Assembly (NCBI RefSeq): GCF_037038585.1
Contig: NC_092521.1
Coordinates: forward strand, 74,316,898-74,380,897
Reading direction: 5' to 3'
DNA length: 64,000 nucleotides
From: Patagioenas fasciata
Taxonomy: Eukaryota; Chordata; Aves; Columbiformes; Columbidae
In this document: piece after piece, positions 33,501 through 50,006 of the stretch
How the letters are laid out: every line of letters begins with the position of its first letter
How positions within the stretch are numbered: position 1 is the first letter of the stretch
The notes under the pieces: model-generated
Seen by the model: the letters and a program-made list of their open reading frames with translations, nothing else
Told to the model about the DNA's origin: nothing
The model's database searches: none
Made by a program: the position numbers and the translations under genes

Positions 33501-35136
33501 TACTCCTTTCATTTTTTTTCTCGTTTGCAAAAGTACTCCTATTATATCAAATACAGATTTATATGAGACTTTCTGTATATGCAAGGAAGAAGTTATTCAT
33601 CCAAGCATGCATGAATTCCTCAAGTTTTCATCCCACTGAGATATTAGATACTCAGTCCCAAGCTGGTGTAAACTCTCCTGTCATGATTTGCTGTAAACAC
33701 ATGTCCATCTCTATAATTGTATTGTTTCTTATCAAAGTTTATGATTCCTTACACTGGTTTCATCTGGACATTTTTGCTTACTAAGACTTCAGTAGTAGTT
33801 CAGGTACTCATTCACACAGATTTTCATGTTCTGCTTGTAGCCATTCAAGTCCATGTGCCACACACTGAAAATTCAAATCCCAAGACAGAATATTTGCTTC
33901 TAAATCCTGTCACCTCTTTGAGGAATAAGTATTGCTGCTTACTGTATATTACATTGAGCTTTTCTATTTATACATTCTCCAGCTCCTCAATAAAATTAGA
34001 AGGGGCGCTACTCTAACATGTTGTCTGCCAGAAGCTCCTCAGCTGCTATCATTATGTGTATATACTTTACATTATTTAATAGCACGTAAAACCAGGTTCA
34101 GGTTCTGTCCAGATACAAAATATTGAATGAGGCATCACTGCAAATAGGTCAGAGACAACCTTCCATTTTTGTAATTTGACAAACCAAATAACATATACTG
34201 ACAGGATCAAAAAGTACGCAATAAATGTAACTTACTGGACGGGTTTAAACTCTACCACAGAAGCTGCATCTTATATTGTCTATCTAAAACTCCATATGAA
34301 AGGGGATTTTGTATGGCTATTTGCTGTGATCAATCCCATAGAGATATTTAGGATCTTTGTTAAGTAAAATCCAAACCCCAATATCTGCTTGCTCTATTTC
34401 TGGGCATAGTTTTAGATTTTGTATTCTCTGAGAAATGGACTTTACCTTCATCATAAGATTGGTCTCGTCTCTCAGAGAAGCACAACAGCTGCTCACCTCT
34501 CCCAGCTTTCTTTTAAAGAGGAGGCTGGGTAGAATGCTGTCAACAAATTATTAGTCTTGCTGGTCTGTCCCAGTCAAACTGGCTAAATTAAATGCTTCTG
34601 GCTTCATGTCCTCTTGCTTGTAAAAAGGGAGATCAAAACCAGATGGCTCATCCTTGTTAGAGAAGTTGGTCCCAGTGGTCAATTAAGCCCCTTAATCTGT
34701 ACCTGGGAAGGGCAGAAGATGTGCAATGCAGAAGGTTCTGCAGCCCTACCTAGAACACTGGTATTAAGTCTTTATTAAGAATACATCCACAAGAGTATTG
34801 TGATACAGGACTCCAGACAAAAGGGAAAGGTGGTGAGATGATGTAGCCACACTGTCTTGAGATGGTGAACTGAAATCTTTCAGGTCTTGCAAGTGTTTTG
34901 CTATGTGCCTGAGTTTTACTTTGGCTTTTTGTTTGAGCTAAACAAAATAAGACAACAGCCAAATATTTATCAAATATAGAATAAATCCAGATGAAATATC
35001 ATACACATGGTGGGGGGCTGAGAAGTGTGCCTCCACAATGCAAAAGATGCACAGATGGTATTACTGTTCCTTTTGCACTCCTTTTTCTGCATACATGACA
35101 GGACAATGTAAATCCCCAAATGGACACGTTTATTAC
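30595..35136 (-). other. IKZF1: IKZF1 intron 6
   Basis: 4542 bp with no recognised transposon. It contains an A/C-rich, G-poor tract at 32346-32463 and several T/A homopolymer runs. Open frames in it are short and unsupported. Confidence 0.9.
32346..32463. repeat. A/C-rich low-complexity tract (AAAC-like)
   Basis: Almost only A and C, with about two G in 118 bases and repeated CAAACAAACAAA and CAACAACAACAA units. The IKZF1 transcript would read it as G/U-rich. Confidence 0.8.
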
Positions 35137-35262
35137 CTGAATAAAGGCTGCTTGAGATATTCATAGTTTGCAGGTAGTTATGACAGCGTTCCTTATGTTC
35201 TTCCAAAGAGCTGCGCTGCTTATAGCTGCGACCACAATATCCACATTTATGGGGTTTGCCAA
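35137..35262 (-). CDS. IKZF1: IKZF1 exon 6: zinc finger 4
   Basis: 126 bp, acceptor TTTTCTCCAG, donor TCAG/GTAATA. It encodes [20 protein letters not shown] and [10 protein letters not shown], a C2H2-type finger (CGYC...HKERCH), followed by [11 protein letters not shown], where human has a different and variable linker. Finger 4 stabilises DNA binding with fingers 1-3. Its inclusion distinguishes DNA-binding Ikaros isoforms. The exon starts by completing the Val codon left by exon 5 (G/TT). Confidence 0.98.
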
Positions 35263-37518
<2,256 letters not shown>

Positions 37519-38441
37519 TCACTGCTGCTCTGTGACTTCCACCGGCTGCAGGTTTGATATAACATGAGGCTTTCAGACTAAACCTGCCAGTTTCTTAATG
37601 CTTCACTGGCTGGGTCAATTTGATCTGAAAATCTAATTTTTTTTTTCTAAATCAGAATGGCACATCACAATGCAAATTCAAACTCATTTAAATAAAGTGA
37701 CTGCAACATTTTGTGTTGAAGAGCCACTCTTCCTGATCAGCAGTTTTGGAATAAACCAATATCCAATTTTGCATGTTGTGGCATTTGGTGGGGTTTTTAA
37801 TGTGGCTTTTTTCAAAGGGTCTTTAAAATATGCCACTGAAGCAGCAAAATAAAAAGGAAACTCATTAAAAATGCATTTCAGGATCACAAGTTCATTTCAG
37901 CGTTACATTCTTATATTTAAATGAAAGGCACTTCATTATAACAGTTATAATAACTTCTTTTCATTTACATTTTCCCTGTATTTTCCCTTTCAATTTCTTC
38001 TCCATTACCTGTCTGTCCCTAAGCAGCCAAATCAGGAAAGAGACAGAGAGAAAGAGAGAGAGTAAAATCATGTAAGTTAAGACAGTGCAAAGGAAGCCCT
38101 GTACTTCCCCGCCAAAGTCCCAGCCCTTCTCTAGGTAAGGTATGAACAGAAGAGCTGCACAAATGGGCCCTGCTGGGCTACAGTTCGGAGGGACACAGGG
38201 AAAAACCTGAAGAGACACAGACTTGATTTGTCTAAGCTGGTGCCTGTTATCAAGGAAGCAAATCAACTAGCCTTTGCAAATGTTAATATGGCTGTTTGCT
38301 TTTTAGTGCTGTTTAAAATCAATACGCTCATTTATTCACTTAGTTTGGGTTTTTTGTTTGTTTGGTTGCTTTTTAAAGATTTAAGATAGATGAGGCCTTT
38401 TCATAACTCAGTGGGAAATAAAATATGTTTCCAGTATTACA

Positions 38442-38483
38442 TTATCCATCAGATACGTTATCCGTTACGTTATCCATCAGATA
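38442..38483. promoter_or_regulatory. Cluster of five GATA-type core motifs in a duplicated 28-bp unit
   Basis: TTATC at 38442, 38458 and 38470 and AGATA at 38451 and 38479. The 14-base word TTATCCATCAGATA occurs twice, 28 bases apart. GATA factors act in haematopoietic genes, so an enhancer role for Ikaros is conceivable. This is inference from motif density only. Confidence 0.35.
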
Positions 38484-40187
38484 GGCGTAAAGGAAAATTT
38501 AGACATGAAAGTACTCCATCAACAGGAACTGCTTCTGCATGCCCATCTCTCTGTAGCCCTCAAATAAGTCAAACTAGACTTTGAAACTCATTTGCTGAAT
38601 TCTATTTCTCTTAGGCATAAATGTAATCTGCTATAGCAGTTACAATGCATCTGCAATATTAGCAACAGCTCAGAGATGAACTGCTCTTCATTTTCATTTT
38701 CTTTATATAACAATAATACTGAACTTAAAATTTCAGTGCTGAAGTTTAAATATATATATGAAAAAAAACCAGGTTAAACAATTTCTTTCTTCTCTCTCAT
38801 TTAAGCATCATGTATTATTTTGCACATCTAGGACCAGCCTATATGTCCCTATGTGTGCAGCAAGATAATTTTTGACTTTTGTGTAATGTAGCAGAACAGC
38901 TGAAAAAAAATTAGGCAGCAGCACTGTCCCAACCTAAAAATCTGCAAACTTGACCATCAGGCTGACAGCTTTAGCATTCAGCAATCAGTAAAATGAATCT
39001 ACTTTATGGCAAGATATCTTCATTGGTCAAATAGCTTCAAGCAGATCAGCATAGTCCCTGTCAAGCCAAATGAGCTCACTTTCTTCATCCATCAAGTAGC
39101 TGTATTCGTCTAACCTATATCTGCAAGTGGTTCACCTAGGGTGGCCCACAAAAAAAGCCAGCATTAGCCTGACAGTATTTTGCAAGGTACTTCATAAGCC
39201 ATGCACAATAGTTGTTAGGGGAAAAAAATAACAATTAAGAGTCTGTCTGCTTTACCTCTTAATCTTTGGGGCAGTTACTCAGTGTGGAAGGTATTTTTCA
39301 GATATGGACTGAAACAGTAATGAAGAAGTCAGTTTCTCATGGGGGACACAAATTCAGAAGAAATGGTTGATTCTTATTAAACAGCTTTCCTAGCCTTCAT
39401 TTCTGTTATTTTTACTCAGAGGAGTAGAAGAGGAGGAAATGAGGATTGTAGAAGAACTCCAGGAGTGAAATGCAGAGCAAAGTAAGAATGAAATTTATCT
39501 CCAGCCTACAGCTCTCGCAATTACAGGGTGAAATTTTGCACTGGGTGGAGAAGACAGATGGGTGGAGCATTTCAAACAAGACTGCTGAATGACAAATATT
39601 TCTACAAAACTTACAGTGGGATCAAACATAACAGAACCTTCACTCATGTTGCTGTTCTAGGGAAACGACACAAGCACCAAAATACCCTCAAACTATGTGT
39701 AGCTTGCCTGGCCCTTGGTCATTCATGCTGAAACTACTGGGGTGGGGAATAAACATCTTGTGAGCCCAGCAAAGCTCTCAGCCCCGCTAGGATGGAGGTG
39801 GTCACTGATGGAAGGTTACTAGGTGTGGCGCTGTCCCCCCAAAATGGGGAAGGGACAGGATGGAAAGAAAAAAATGCATCTTTTGTTTAAACACTCAGCT
39901 TTGTGTGTTATTTTCTTGCCAGTTCTGAATAGCATGTCTATCCGGTGTTGGTTTCACTGCATGATGTGTAGCTATGGATGAACATGGGCCCAGGTGCAAA
40001 GACTGCAACGGGACCCTGAATTGAATCAACCACCATTGTGGTGATTTGCAAGCCTTAGTGGGAAGGTGGGCCCTGGACTACTTATTCAGTGAAGAATATC
40101 TGTCATCTTAATTGAAATCTTTCTAATTTCTTAAACAATATAACAAGACAAAAGTGAACTAACTGATGACTTATGTTAAAGGAGGAG

Positions 40188-40270
40188 ATATATATACGTA
40201 TACCTGTGCACACATACATATATATGTACATGTATTCATAGGCACACAGGCACACACATATATGCACACT
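40188..40270. repeat. TA/CA-rich microsatellite
   Basis: Interrupted ATATATAT, ACATAC and CACACA runs. Confidence 0.75.
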
Positions 40271-43049
40271 GAGCAAGCAAAGCCTGAATCTATACCCTGA
40301 GGTCTCAGCACCAGGGAGCAGGGCGGGAGAGGAGGGTTTCTCCTTTCTAGAGCTCCTTTTTCCTCAACACCAAGCAGGACTGGAGAAAAATCAGTGTACT
40401 GAAAGCCTTGGAGAAGGAGACTGAAAAGAGTAGGGCATCTATAAGTGGGATTCACTCCGCAGACAGGAGCAACAGGTAAGGCACTAGGTAGCAGTCAGTG
40501 CTGTATGGCTGCTTGCAGACAGGAGGGGGCAGAAATATCAGGTGCTGCTCTGCATATCTGCACTTGGCAGGTGTATTCATTAAAAGTAATTATGCCTTTT
40601 ATCAGGTCAGACAGTCATTTTAATTTGGCACTTTAGTGTGCTAGAGTTTTGTTCACTTATCAAATATTTAAGGAAACCTCAGTGCATATGCAGGTTTTAC
40701 ATGAATTAGCAGCAAAGTAATTCATTTGCAAGTCTTATTCCTTCACCAGGCATGTATTGAAATGGGCTTTGGTGTAGTCAGTTAAATGTCTGCAATAGTA
40801 TATCCCATTTCTACTTTAATTTTCACAGCACAGCTGAAAGGAAAAGCAGTCACCACCATTTCCCCATGATGTCCCTTTAATTTAAACTACCAGCTCTGAG
40901 CCTCTACTCCCTTGCCAGCCCCTGAAAAACCACCTGAGCTCACCTGAAGAGGCTGCTCAGGAGAGGAGCTGAGGACAAGTCAGGAGGGAAAGCGTCTTCC
41001 CATGGAAGGAGTCAGGGGTGCAACTTTACACTCTTTAGTTTTATGAAGTGTGAAAGAAGAAGGTCCTGCTGAGCGAAGTGCAGCTTGTGGGGTGCTTCCA
41101 CCTTTGGTTTTAACTACATTCCCTGATTAAAAAAAAAGGTCCAGTTGGCAAGGGGAGGGCTCTGCAAAGGGTGGAGAAGTATTGGAGGGGCAGCCCTTGT
41201 GTGACAGGGCCCCAGACACCCTTGGCAGGCACATGAACCCCTCTGCCAGGTAGGGTATTTGGGCAACTGGAGATTTGTGCCCGGCAAAGCAGCGACACAG
41301 GGAACAGGTGGCCCAGCTCGTCCTCCAGAGACTCAGCCCACTGGGTACCAGTCAGTGCATTAGAAACAAAAGCAGCTCTGCCCACTGCCTCCCTTAAATC
41401 AGGCACACAGACCTTTCAGCCCTGGTGCAAACCCTGCCTCTGACCTTCAGGGACCCAAAACTGCTCCTCTGAAGCAGAAACAGCATACATCTGTTGAAAT
41501 GACAGCCTCCTTAAGCAAGTACAAAGACTTCTAGTTCTAAATGCATTTTAAGTTGCAATATTTTATTTTAGCTACTATGGCATCCTCTCCAAGCCCATGG
41601 GTCTGTTTAAAAGGCCTCATGTCCAAGTCATTTTCCATATACATTTTATCAACTTTTAAAGGATCACAGTAACATTAAATTAAAAAAGAAAGGAAAAATA
41701 TCAATCAACAAGCATGTTATTATACCTAGGATGTAGGCTGCAGCCTCTATTCTGAGAACAAGTTGTGACTCTTCCAATAAAGGTAACTATCTGCTCTTCC
41801 CTAATAGAGGGATTGATCATATTGAATTGAATAGACAATGTAACACCATTGCTAACATCCCCAGCACTGCTTCTGGACGTGGCTAATCCACCATACACTG
41901 GCAGATCGCACCCTTCCAGGGCTTGAACAGCCACAGTTACAACGACAGACATTAGCACTGGGAGGGGTGGATGACACCTGAGGTGTTTTCATGGATCCTC
42001 TCCATTAAACTCTCAAAATGCTTTGCTAATCTCACTCCTTAGTAATCCTGGGGAAATCATTTAGGCGTGACTGGGGGGAGGCAGGTGAAGACAGTGTCTA
42101 TGTGTTCACTAGCATGACTATTTCAGTGGAATTTAACCATCAGACAGGTCGTTCTTACCTTGAAAATATTTAATAATCATCTCTCATTTGAATATTTATG
42201 CAAAAATGCCCAACACTTTATTTACTTATTTTCAAAGTAACTTATGTAGCACAACAGTACAGTTCAGTTCTTGTCCTTTGACTATGGATGACCACAGAGT
42301 TTAGATTGGAAGCCTAATTTTTAAACAGCTTATAGCAGGTAAGGTATGACTCACCCTGGTCTTTACTTCTTCATTTGTTTCAGCCTCTTCATTTTTTGCA
42401 CTCTTTGAGACTATTTACAATTAGAAAATTGGGGCAAGAGGATACACAGCACTGTACAATGAAAAGCTATCCCTATGGAGCACATCTTTACATGACCCTT
42501 TTAGTGTCCCAGTGGAAACCCTTTAGTCCAAATTCGACCAGTGACAGTACTTGTTTTTACTTCATGAAACATTTGACATAAAATCAACCCCTTTTTTTAC
42601 TAAGACTGCCAGTACAATTCCATTAACATTTATTTTACCAATCACTTTCAATAATCATTGATCTATAACAAGCTTTGTTGCATTGTTGAAAACATTAGAA
42701 TTTGGTTGATTTCAGGGTTAGTCACATATGGGTTTTTCTTCAGGAATTCTTAGAAATTTCTCAGAAATTAAACAAGATTTCTTTACTTTAAAAAAAAAAA
42801 ACACAAAACCAACATGTAGCTTCAAAGCAAACTGCACAATTTCTAGCACAATAGATGGACTTCCACTGAGAAGAAATTTAAGTTCCTCTGCTGTCTGAAA
42901 TGGCATAACAAAATAACCAAGTTCCAAATGCTCACTGATGCTGCATTATCTTACAAGAGGGAACATGTGCATGATACAGAAAATAAATCTCAGTTCCTAA
43001 TATGTGGCCAATTGTTGCCAGCTAAAGGAAAAACTATGTCAGGCCTTAC

Positions 43050-43310
43050 CAGTGTGGCTTCGTTTGTGAACCATGAGCACATTGGGACCGATGCAAATTA
43101 TCCCACAGATATCACATTTTAGCTTTCCGTTAGGAAGTCGAATGCCTCCAACTCCTGACATAGCCTTGCTGCCTGGGCCATTGTGTGAGCCATTCATTTT
43201 TTCTCCCGAGGTATCAAGCATTCGTAAATCCTCCGCACATTCTTCCCCATTCATTTCACAGGCACGCCCATTCTCTTCATCACTCTGAGTCTCTATTTTA
43301 ATATTACCAG
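43050..43310 (-). CDS. IKZF1: IKZF1 exon 4: acidic N-terminal region and zinc finger 1
   Basis: 261 bp, acceptor TTTTTTTCAG, donor ACTG/GTAAGG. It encodes [20 protein letters not shown] and [20 protein letters not shown], then [18 protein letters not shown] leading into finger 1 ([21 protein letters not shown]). The first two bases complete an Ala codon from exon 3, which lies outside the window. Differences from human are concentrated in the [14 protein letters not shown] linker. Finger 1 modulates DNA binding, while the acidic part carries known casein-kinase sites in mammals. Confidence 0.98.
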
Positions 43311-46300
43311 CTGAAAAAAACAATACAGGATGCCACTCAGTTTTGTTAGGGAATAAATACGGTGGCAAAGAAACAATCACATCAAAGGAGATAACTTCTA
43401 AACAGCATGTACAATATACCTAAGTAACAAAGGCTACAAACATGACTACATTTCTATGGGCAACGCAATGCATTTGTAACACATGGAGCAATGAACAGTG
43501 AATATTAGTAACACAAATGCAAAGCATCCAGGGAGCTGGAAACCCAAACAACATTACAAGTCTGTTCCTAGGTCACTTTGAGATTTTTGCATTTGTAATG
43601 TTCATTTTGACAGTTCAGGTTAATTGGAATGAAACTTAAAATGAATCGACTTCACATGGTTTTGTCCAAAGCAATTGTGAAAGTAACTCATCAAAGACAA
43701 TGGATGAAAATGAACGGAAAAGACAACATTCTCCAATTGGCAGGAAGATCCTGAGGGTTGTAGTGAATCCAAATATTTGGTTTGCAGTTCTTTAGGGTAA
43801 GCAAGGACAATGGGAAAGCAAAGAGTACACATATTGATAAAGCAATCATAGTGGGGAAGAACAGAAGAAAGAATTTAAGGGCAAGAACTATCATTACAGG
43901 AAATTATGAGTGATAATTGTGTTTTTAGGACAGCAGGATTAGGATCACTGAGTAAGAGGAGAGGAAGTCTACAGTCATGAGCTATTATTAAAAAACAGTC
44001 AAATAAACGAAGGTGGGTGGGAGAACCATTTTGATTTGATTGGATAAGTCCTTTGTATTATAACCCCAGAGGTGACAATCGCGTGCAGCTAGAAGAAGAA
44101 TTCAGGTATAAATTTAGCATAGCCTCAATACATGTGATAAAATGTAGGCTGGTAAATTTGATCTGATATGAACATAGCAAACCTAAATGTTGCGGAAAAG
44201 GGCCAAGATTCAGATCAGCTAGTACCAGTATTCATTCCTCTTCTTTCCACAGGACTGTATGACATTTTGTGTAGAATAAACCATCTTTACAGTTATTTCT
44301 CTCTTTTCTAACCTGATTATTTTGATGAAAAAAAACAGTTCTTCATTACGCTTCATTCCACCCCCAAAAAGAAAGCATTTTTCTTTAGTGGTTAGCTGTG
44401 TACAAAAGGGGTCTGTTTCACCCAATAAAGACCAGGTCTTTTCCTTTTGTGGAACAGCAGTTTCATGGTAGCCTTATTCATAAGTGATGGTGTAACAATG
44501 ACATAATTAAGCTATCAGCAATAATTACCTCAAGAGATTAAAGAATTTTACATTCATTTGAAGTCGAAAGGTTTGACAAACTGCTCTGCTACACCCTGAA
44601 ACCTCCCAGATGTTCCAGGAGGACTCATGGATGTGACTGGCAAGAATATCTGACTCAAAATCTTACTGGGAAACATGTTGAGTGTAAAGGTGTTCACATT
44701 TCTGAACAGTTCTTGACAGGACATCTTTTATAAAGTCTACCAATCTAGGCATTTTAATGATTTTTCAAATGTCACATTTTTAATGGAAATCATATGCAAG
44801 ACAGAATGAGTGCACATCATAAATATAATTATTTTCTTTAAAATGCATGCCCTAAAAAGGGGAATAATTTAGAGATATGGAAAGAATAATGATCAATGAG
44901 CAAACAGTGATATACAAAGGTGGCATGACTGGCTGAACAGAAGTAATCTACATCATTCTGCAAATTTAGTGGACTACAACCCCACTCTGCTGTTTTTACC
45001 AAGGCAAATGGAAGCAACAGAACTATTTGGCTTAAGTATATGTCAGATTTTCCATAATTCACACACTACTTTTTTTTCCTCTTAATTATAATAAAAAAAA
45101 TTATAATTTGAATGTAAACATTTTTACAAAACAGTTGCCTGTCAGGGATTTGGAGAAGGCTTTATTTATTTTTTTTTTAATTAATTTTGAAGTAGGCTTT
45201 ATGTTAAGTAAAACAAAATACAAATGAGCAAAGCAAAAAGATCAGACTACTTATCCCTATGGCAGCATATGCAGACAAATATACATTGCTGAGAAGTGAA
45301 ATGACACAAACAAAAATAATGAAATTAGGAACTAGATGGAAATGCTCTGTAGTGAGCTGAGTTTGCAGTATACTTACGGGAAAAAGATTTGGGAATTATT
45401 GCATGAAAGTCCCTAAAGCCGTCTGCCCCGTATGCAGCTGTAATAAAGAAGGCAAACAGGATGCTGGTTTGTGGTACTGCTAGCAGTAAACGTAAAAGAA
45501 GGTGGCATTATTGCTATAAGAGAAGTAGTAGAAAGACAGAACTGTTATCACAGAAGCAACACAAGCAGTTTAGGATGAAGCAGGAACAGCAGCAGAACAG
45601 CTGGCAGGGGAATCCTGACCTGCCCAGAACAATTCGCATTTGCAAAAATGCCCTTTTCTTCCAAAGCATCCAACAAGTTTTGTCATGTTTTCTAAAGGCA
45701 TAACCTCTCTTGGGTATTCCCCTTGCTTGCAGATTAACTCCTGCTAGAGTCAAGAGGAACTTTTGCCAAAATGTCTTGAAAGGGTCAGGGGAAGTAGAGC
45801 ACCTAACCCAGGGAAACTGTGGGCCCCTACAAGTGCAAGCTTCCTCTCAGCATTATTTTTTTTGCCAACGTGTTCTCTTTGTGTACCAGAGATCTCTTCT
45901 TCATACACCCTTGTTTCCAGTCACTGCAGTTGTGAAAAATGAAATTGTGTTGTTTTCTTCTCAGGCCTGCTAGTCTTATGCAATGGAAGAAGAGGGAATT
46001 CAATTTTATGTATACGTTATTGTGTATATTATGTATATTGTTTGTATTTCTAAGGCTTGTCCTCACAACATATCTACACAAAAGAAGCTGCACAAACACA
46101 CTATACCCTGCATGTGACAAGCAGCCAAGTGCAAATTAACATACCACGAGGCACACTGATACAAGTAGTGATGGAGTTAATTACTCGACATAAGCAATGA
46201 TAGGGATATCGATCTAGTCAGTTGTCACTACAGCTCTCCATAGCTGTGCCCCTGGCCTGTCGTAGCTGTGTTGCTCAATGACTGTCCCCACGCAGATGCA

Positions 46301-49300
46301 GTTGAGCACCCAGGATGCCCTCACAAGCGCATCCATTCGGCAGCGCAGCCCATGGCAGGGGCTCAGTTCAGGTGCTGAGCTCCCTTTGCCAGTGAGAGCT
46401 GATGGGCAGTGAGGCTGCCCACCTTGCCCTGGATCCTCATGGAGATTTGATGGGTCTAATTAACAAACAAAATCTCTTCATGTTCAAACTTAGTGCTTTT
46501 TGCAAATCTGTTTTCCAAATGAAAACCAGTGAAAAAAGCTCCATGATGTAGGAGACAAAACAGGAGAGAGAAATCAGTCCAGTACAAATACTAAGGATTT
46601 TTATTAAATCTGAATGAGAAATGAGAAAGCAGGCTATAGGGTTTTTTGTTTGTTTGTTTGTTTGTTCCTCCCCCCGCCCTTGGGGCACTAATGATGGAAC
46701 AAATACCTCAGAATCAGGCTTTTCAGATATACTGATCAAGAACACGCTCAGTATTTGCACAAGTTTCTTAAACAGATACTTGATACAGTCTTTGTAGAAA
46801 TGATTTCTGTGCACATCCATCTCTATGTGTACATACATGCAGACATTAATTAGCTCTAAAATAATTTATGATAATAATTTCTCATTGGCTGTTCTAACAC
46901 CATTAAATTATTACTCATTAATTAGTTTACTTCAGTTTGGTTGGAGATGACCTTAAAAGGCTCTGTATTTTACTCTTTGTACACATTAGCGCAATTCAGG
47001 GGAATTTAATCCAAGCCCTTATTTTTGTGCAAGGAGTGGGTGGTGCACCGGTGTCACTGAACTGACAGCTCTGCCCCTCTCCCTTTTTACATATCCCTAG
47101 TGCGGAAAATATACCCCAAAACAGGGCACTGTGTGGGCTTCTTGTGCTCTCTGATGTTTACTGGGAGTTTCACTGAGGATTTTCTAAAGAGCATTTTAAA
47201 TTTATGTTACGACGACTGTTCTGTATCCTATGGTTAAAGGTGGCTAATGCAAGTTTTGGAAAAAAAATGACATGTCAAAGGGATAAGGGTTGATGATGTG
47301 ATTTATCACTGAAGGGTGGTGTAGCTGGCTTAGCACGAGACTCAGGCTGCGACAGTCAAGAAGGGAGGACGGAGAGTGAGGAGACAGAGTCACATTTCCC
47401 CGGCAACAGTTAAGCAATGTAAGCAAGGGAGGCATTTTGCAACCAGTGAAAGGGTTGGTAGTGGGGAGAAAGGAGAAACCAAACAGCTCCTGGGAAACAG
47501 GACATGGAGGGTGGCTGTTAAAGGACAGAGTAATAGGCAGCTAGAAAAAAAGGCATATGAAGAATGAGTATTTTCTTTTCAGTCCATTGCCAATTTACCT
47601 TCTCTTATAGCTATGGGACTCCCTTCCAGATGTAAAATCTTTTCAGTTTTGTGAAATTTTGGCACTGGTGCAGGTTTAAGTACCTGGGCCAAAATCCCAT
47701 TTGGAAGGAGGCATTCACCTCCAAAGTCATATTCTTCTCCAGTGGAATTTTGGAAGAAGAAAAAAGCATAAGACCTGGCTATCAAAAGAATTTAGAGAGT
47801 AACAGAAAAAGATAAATCACACTATAGCTTCTGGGGGCATTTTAACAATGGAGTTCCTCAACTCCCCTTGATTTTTAAGGGGATTTGAGCATCTTTAGTA
47901 CTTTTATCCCAGTAGGTACTTAGCTGCATCTTGTGTCATACACCTGCCTTTAAGAAGTTAGCCTTTAACCTTTATTTGAAAATAACCACAATAATCTGAT
48001 TTTTGGTGTGTGTGATGTCTTGCTTGTACTTTGTAGCCAACAGCAAAGACCTCTCTTTGAGTTGTTTCAAGCAATTTAAATGTATGTATTTTTTTTTGTT
48101 TGAATGGCTCATTTGTTATTCCAAGACAAGTCAGAAGTATTTTGTTGATGTTAGTTGTTGTTAAAGTGGTAGCTTTTAACTCCAACAAGAGATTTTCATG
48201 AAGACACCATAACTATTCAAGCAGCAGACAGATGAATCTGCAACAACACCTGGCTGATTTGAGAGGTGGCTTAGCACTGTTAGGGTGAGGAGGAGAAAAC
48301 CTTCAGCATCACCCTTTCTAACATATAGAAAATGTTGCTAAAAAAGCAGAATAAGATGAAAAGAGCCTATCAGGCAAAAAAATTTACCTCAATATGTGTC
48401 AACAAAACCAGCCAGGATCACTTGCTGTTTACATAGGTGCAAAAACTAGAAAACAGAATATTGCCAGTGATACCACCTGTTATTTCTGATATAAAACATA
48501 ACAGCTATTCTATTTTGTTACAGTGCACTGAATTCTAGCACTTGGCTATGGCCTGAAATCCAAACCTTCCCCCTTTTTACGTCATGGTCATTTATTATGG
48601 CATTATCTCTGTTCTTACCATACAAGAGCACTGAGGATGGAGGATGTCATTCTCAGATATGTAAGTCACACAAGCAAGTTGTTTGTCGACAGAATATTTA
48701 AGGAGTCAGTATTCCCTGACTAGGCTTGACAACAACAAAATTCAATTCTTGAAACTAAATTATTCTTCCATTAATAGAATCTTTCCCTTATGAACTTCTG
48801 AAGTTACAGGAAGAATCATGTAGATGTAAGAAAGACCAACAAAAAGTCTGGGCAGAGCAACCATAATTAGTTATGCAATGGCCTCAACCCTTCTTCAGTA
48901 AAATTCAGAAGACACAACACAACATAGGTGGGACTGATTCAAACTAACCAGTTAGTTAGCTATAGAAAAAGTGGATCCATCCAAGTGCTCATAATAATGA
49001 CTGTTTTGCCCTCTCCTTTCTACACATAGCCCTGCATTGCCCAGTTAATCAAGCATTTGTGGTGTCTACATGTGTAAAATGCTGAAAATTAGAGGCAGAT
49101 AAGAATTGCCTAAAAAGTCAGAACCTACAATGCAATTCAATTGCTATAGACAAAAGGAAACACATCAATAAATAAAAGGGGATGTATGCAGCCCACGTTG
49201 CACAGGCTGTTAGGTAGGGCTTCTGTTAAACAGGACCCAGCACTCACTGTGTGACAGGACAGAGACCACTCACATGGCCTGAGGCTGGCAAGGCAGCACA

Positions 49301-50006
49301 GCAACGTGGTGCTGGCACCTCATCGTTTTTCTCAAAAGAGCCCAAGTCTTTACCACAGGCTGCAACATGGCTAAGAGAGGGCAACAGACAAAAATGAAGG
49401 CTTCTTAATGAGAGGCTCTCAGCTGGCTTTTTAAAGTGAAACGAAAATAACAGAAGAGTAGTAGCAGGAACCGCCGGGGCACACCTGCAGGTAGAGCAGA
49501 CTGGTGCAGACGGATAAGGAGATCCTCCCTGCGGGGTCCATGCTGCCCCTCCTTTGACTCCAAGTGCCAATCAGCCCTTGGCAGCCAATTTCTTCCCTAC
49601 TCTAATTTTGGCTTTTGATCAAATATATATTATTCCAGAAACTCAGGCGTCCCCAGATAAGCTATCTCCCATGGGACAAGCGCTGTAAGGAGCTCCACCC
49701 ATCTCATGGCCGACGACTGACAGTTCCTCCCACCACTCAGCTCTGTATGGGGAGGTGCTGGCGCCCATGCCTGCTGGCACACACGGCTCAGCTTTGGTAG
49801 CAAAGAGCAGGGATGGGTGCTCACTGCATTGCAAAACCTATCAGTGTGGTTTTCTGGGGGCTGCAATGAGATCAAACCACAGGGAATGCAAACAAGTGAA
49901 GAATACAACCACCAAAGTATGTCCTCTCTAGGTGCAAAAAGCCTCTTGTTCCATGGTGCAGATTCCCAGTAACGTCCCGTTAGGTACCTATGGGAATCTT
50001 CCCATG
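43311..50006 (-). other. IKZF1: IKZF1 intron 3, first part (partial intron)
   Basis: Start of the >20-kb intron upstream of exon 4. No exon was found. A 9-bp perfect A/T stem-loop lies at 45084-45108, and a (GTTT)n run near 46648-46667. A GC-richer patch at 46240-46440 could not be assigned. Confidence 0.8.
45084..45108. repeat. Perfect A/T hairpin
   Basis: AATTATAAT, seven A, ATTATAATT: a 9-bp stem with an A7 loop. Probably incidental in A/T-rich DNA. Confidence 0.6.

Noticed and set aside
47579-47785. 68-codon minus-strand frame considered as IKZF1 exon 2 or 3 or an alternative exon
   Set aside because: The sequence does not resemble the known Ikaros N-terminus (no ESPPVSD or PEDLS motif), and there is no convincing acceptor with a pyrimidine tract.
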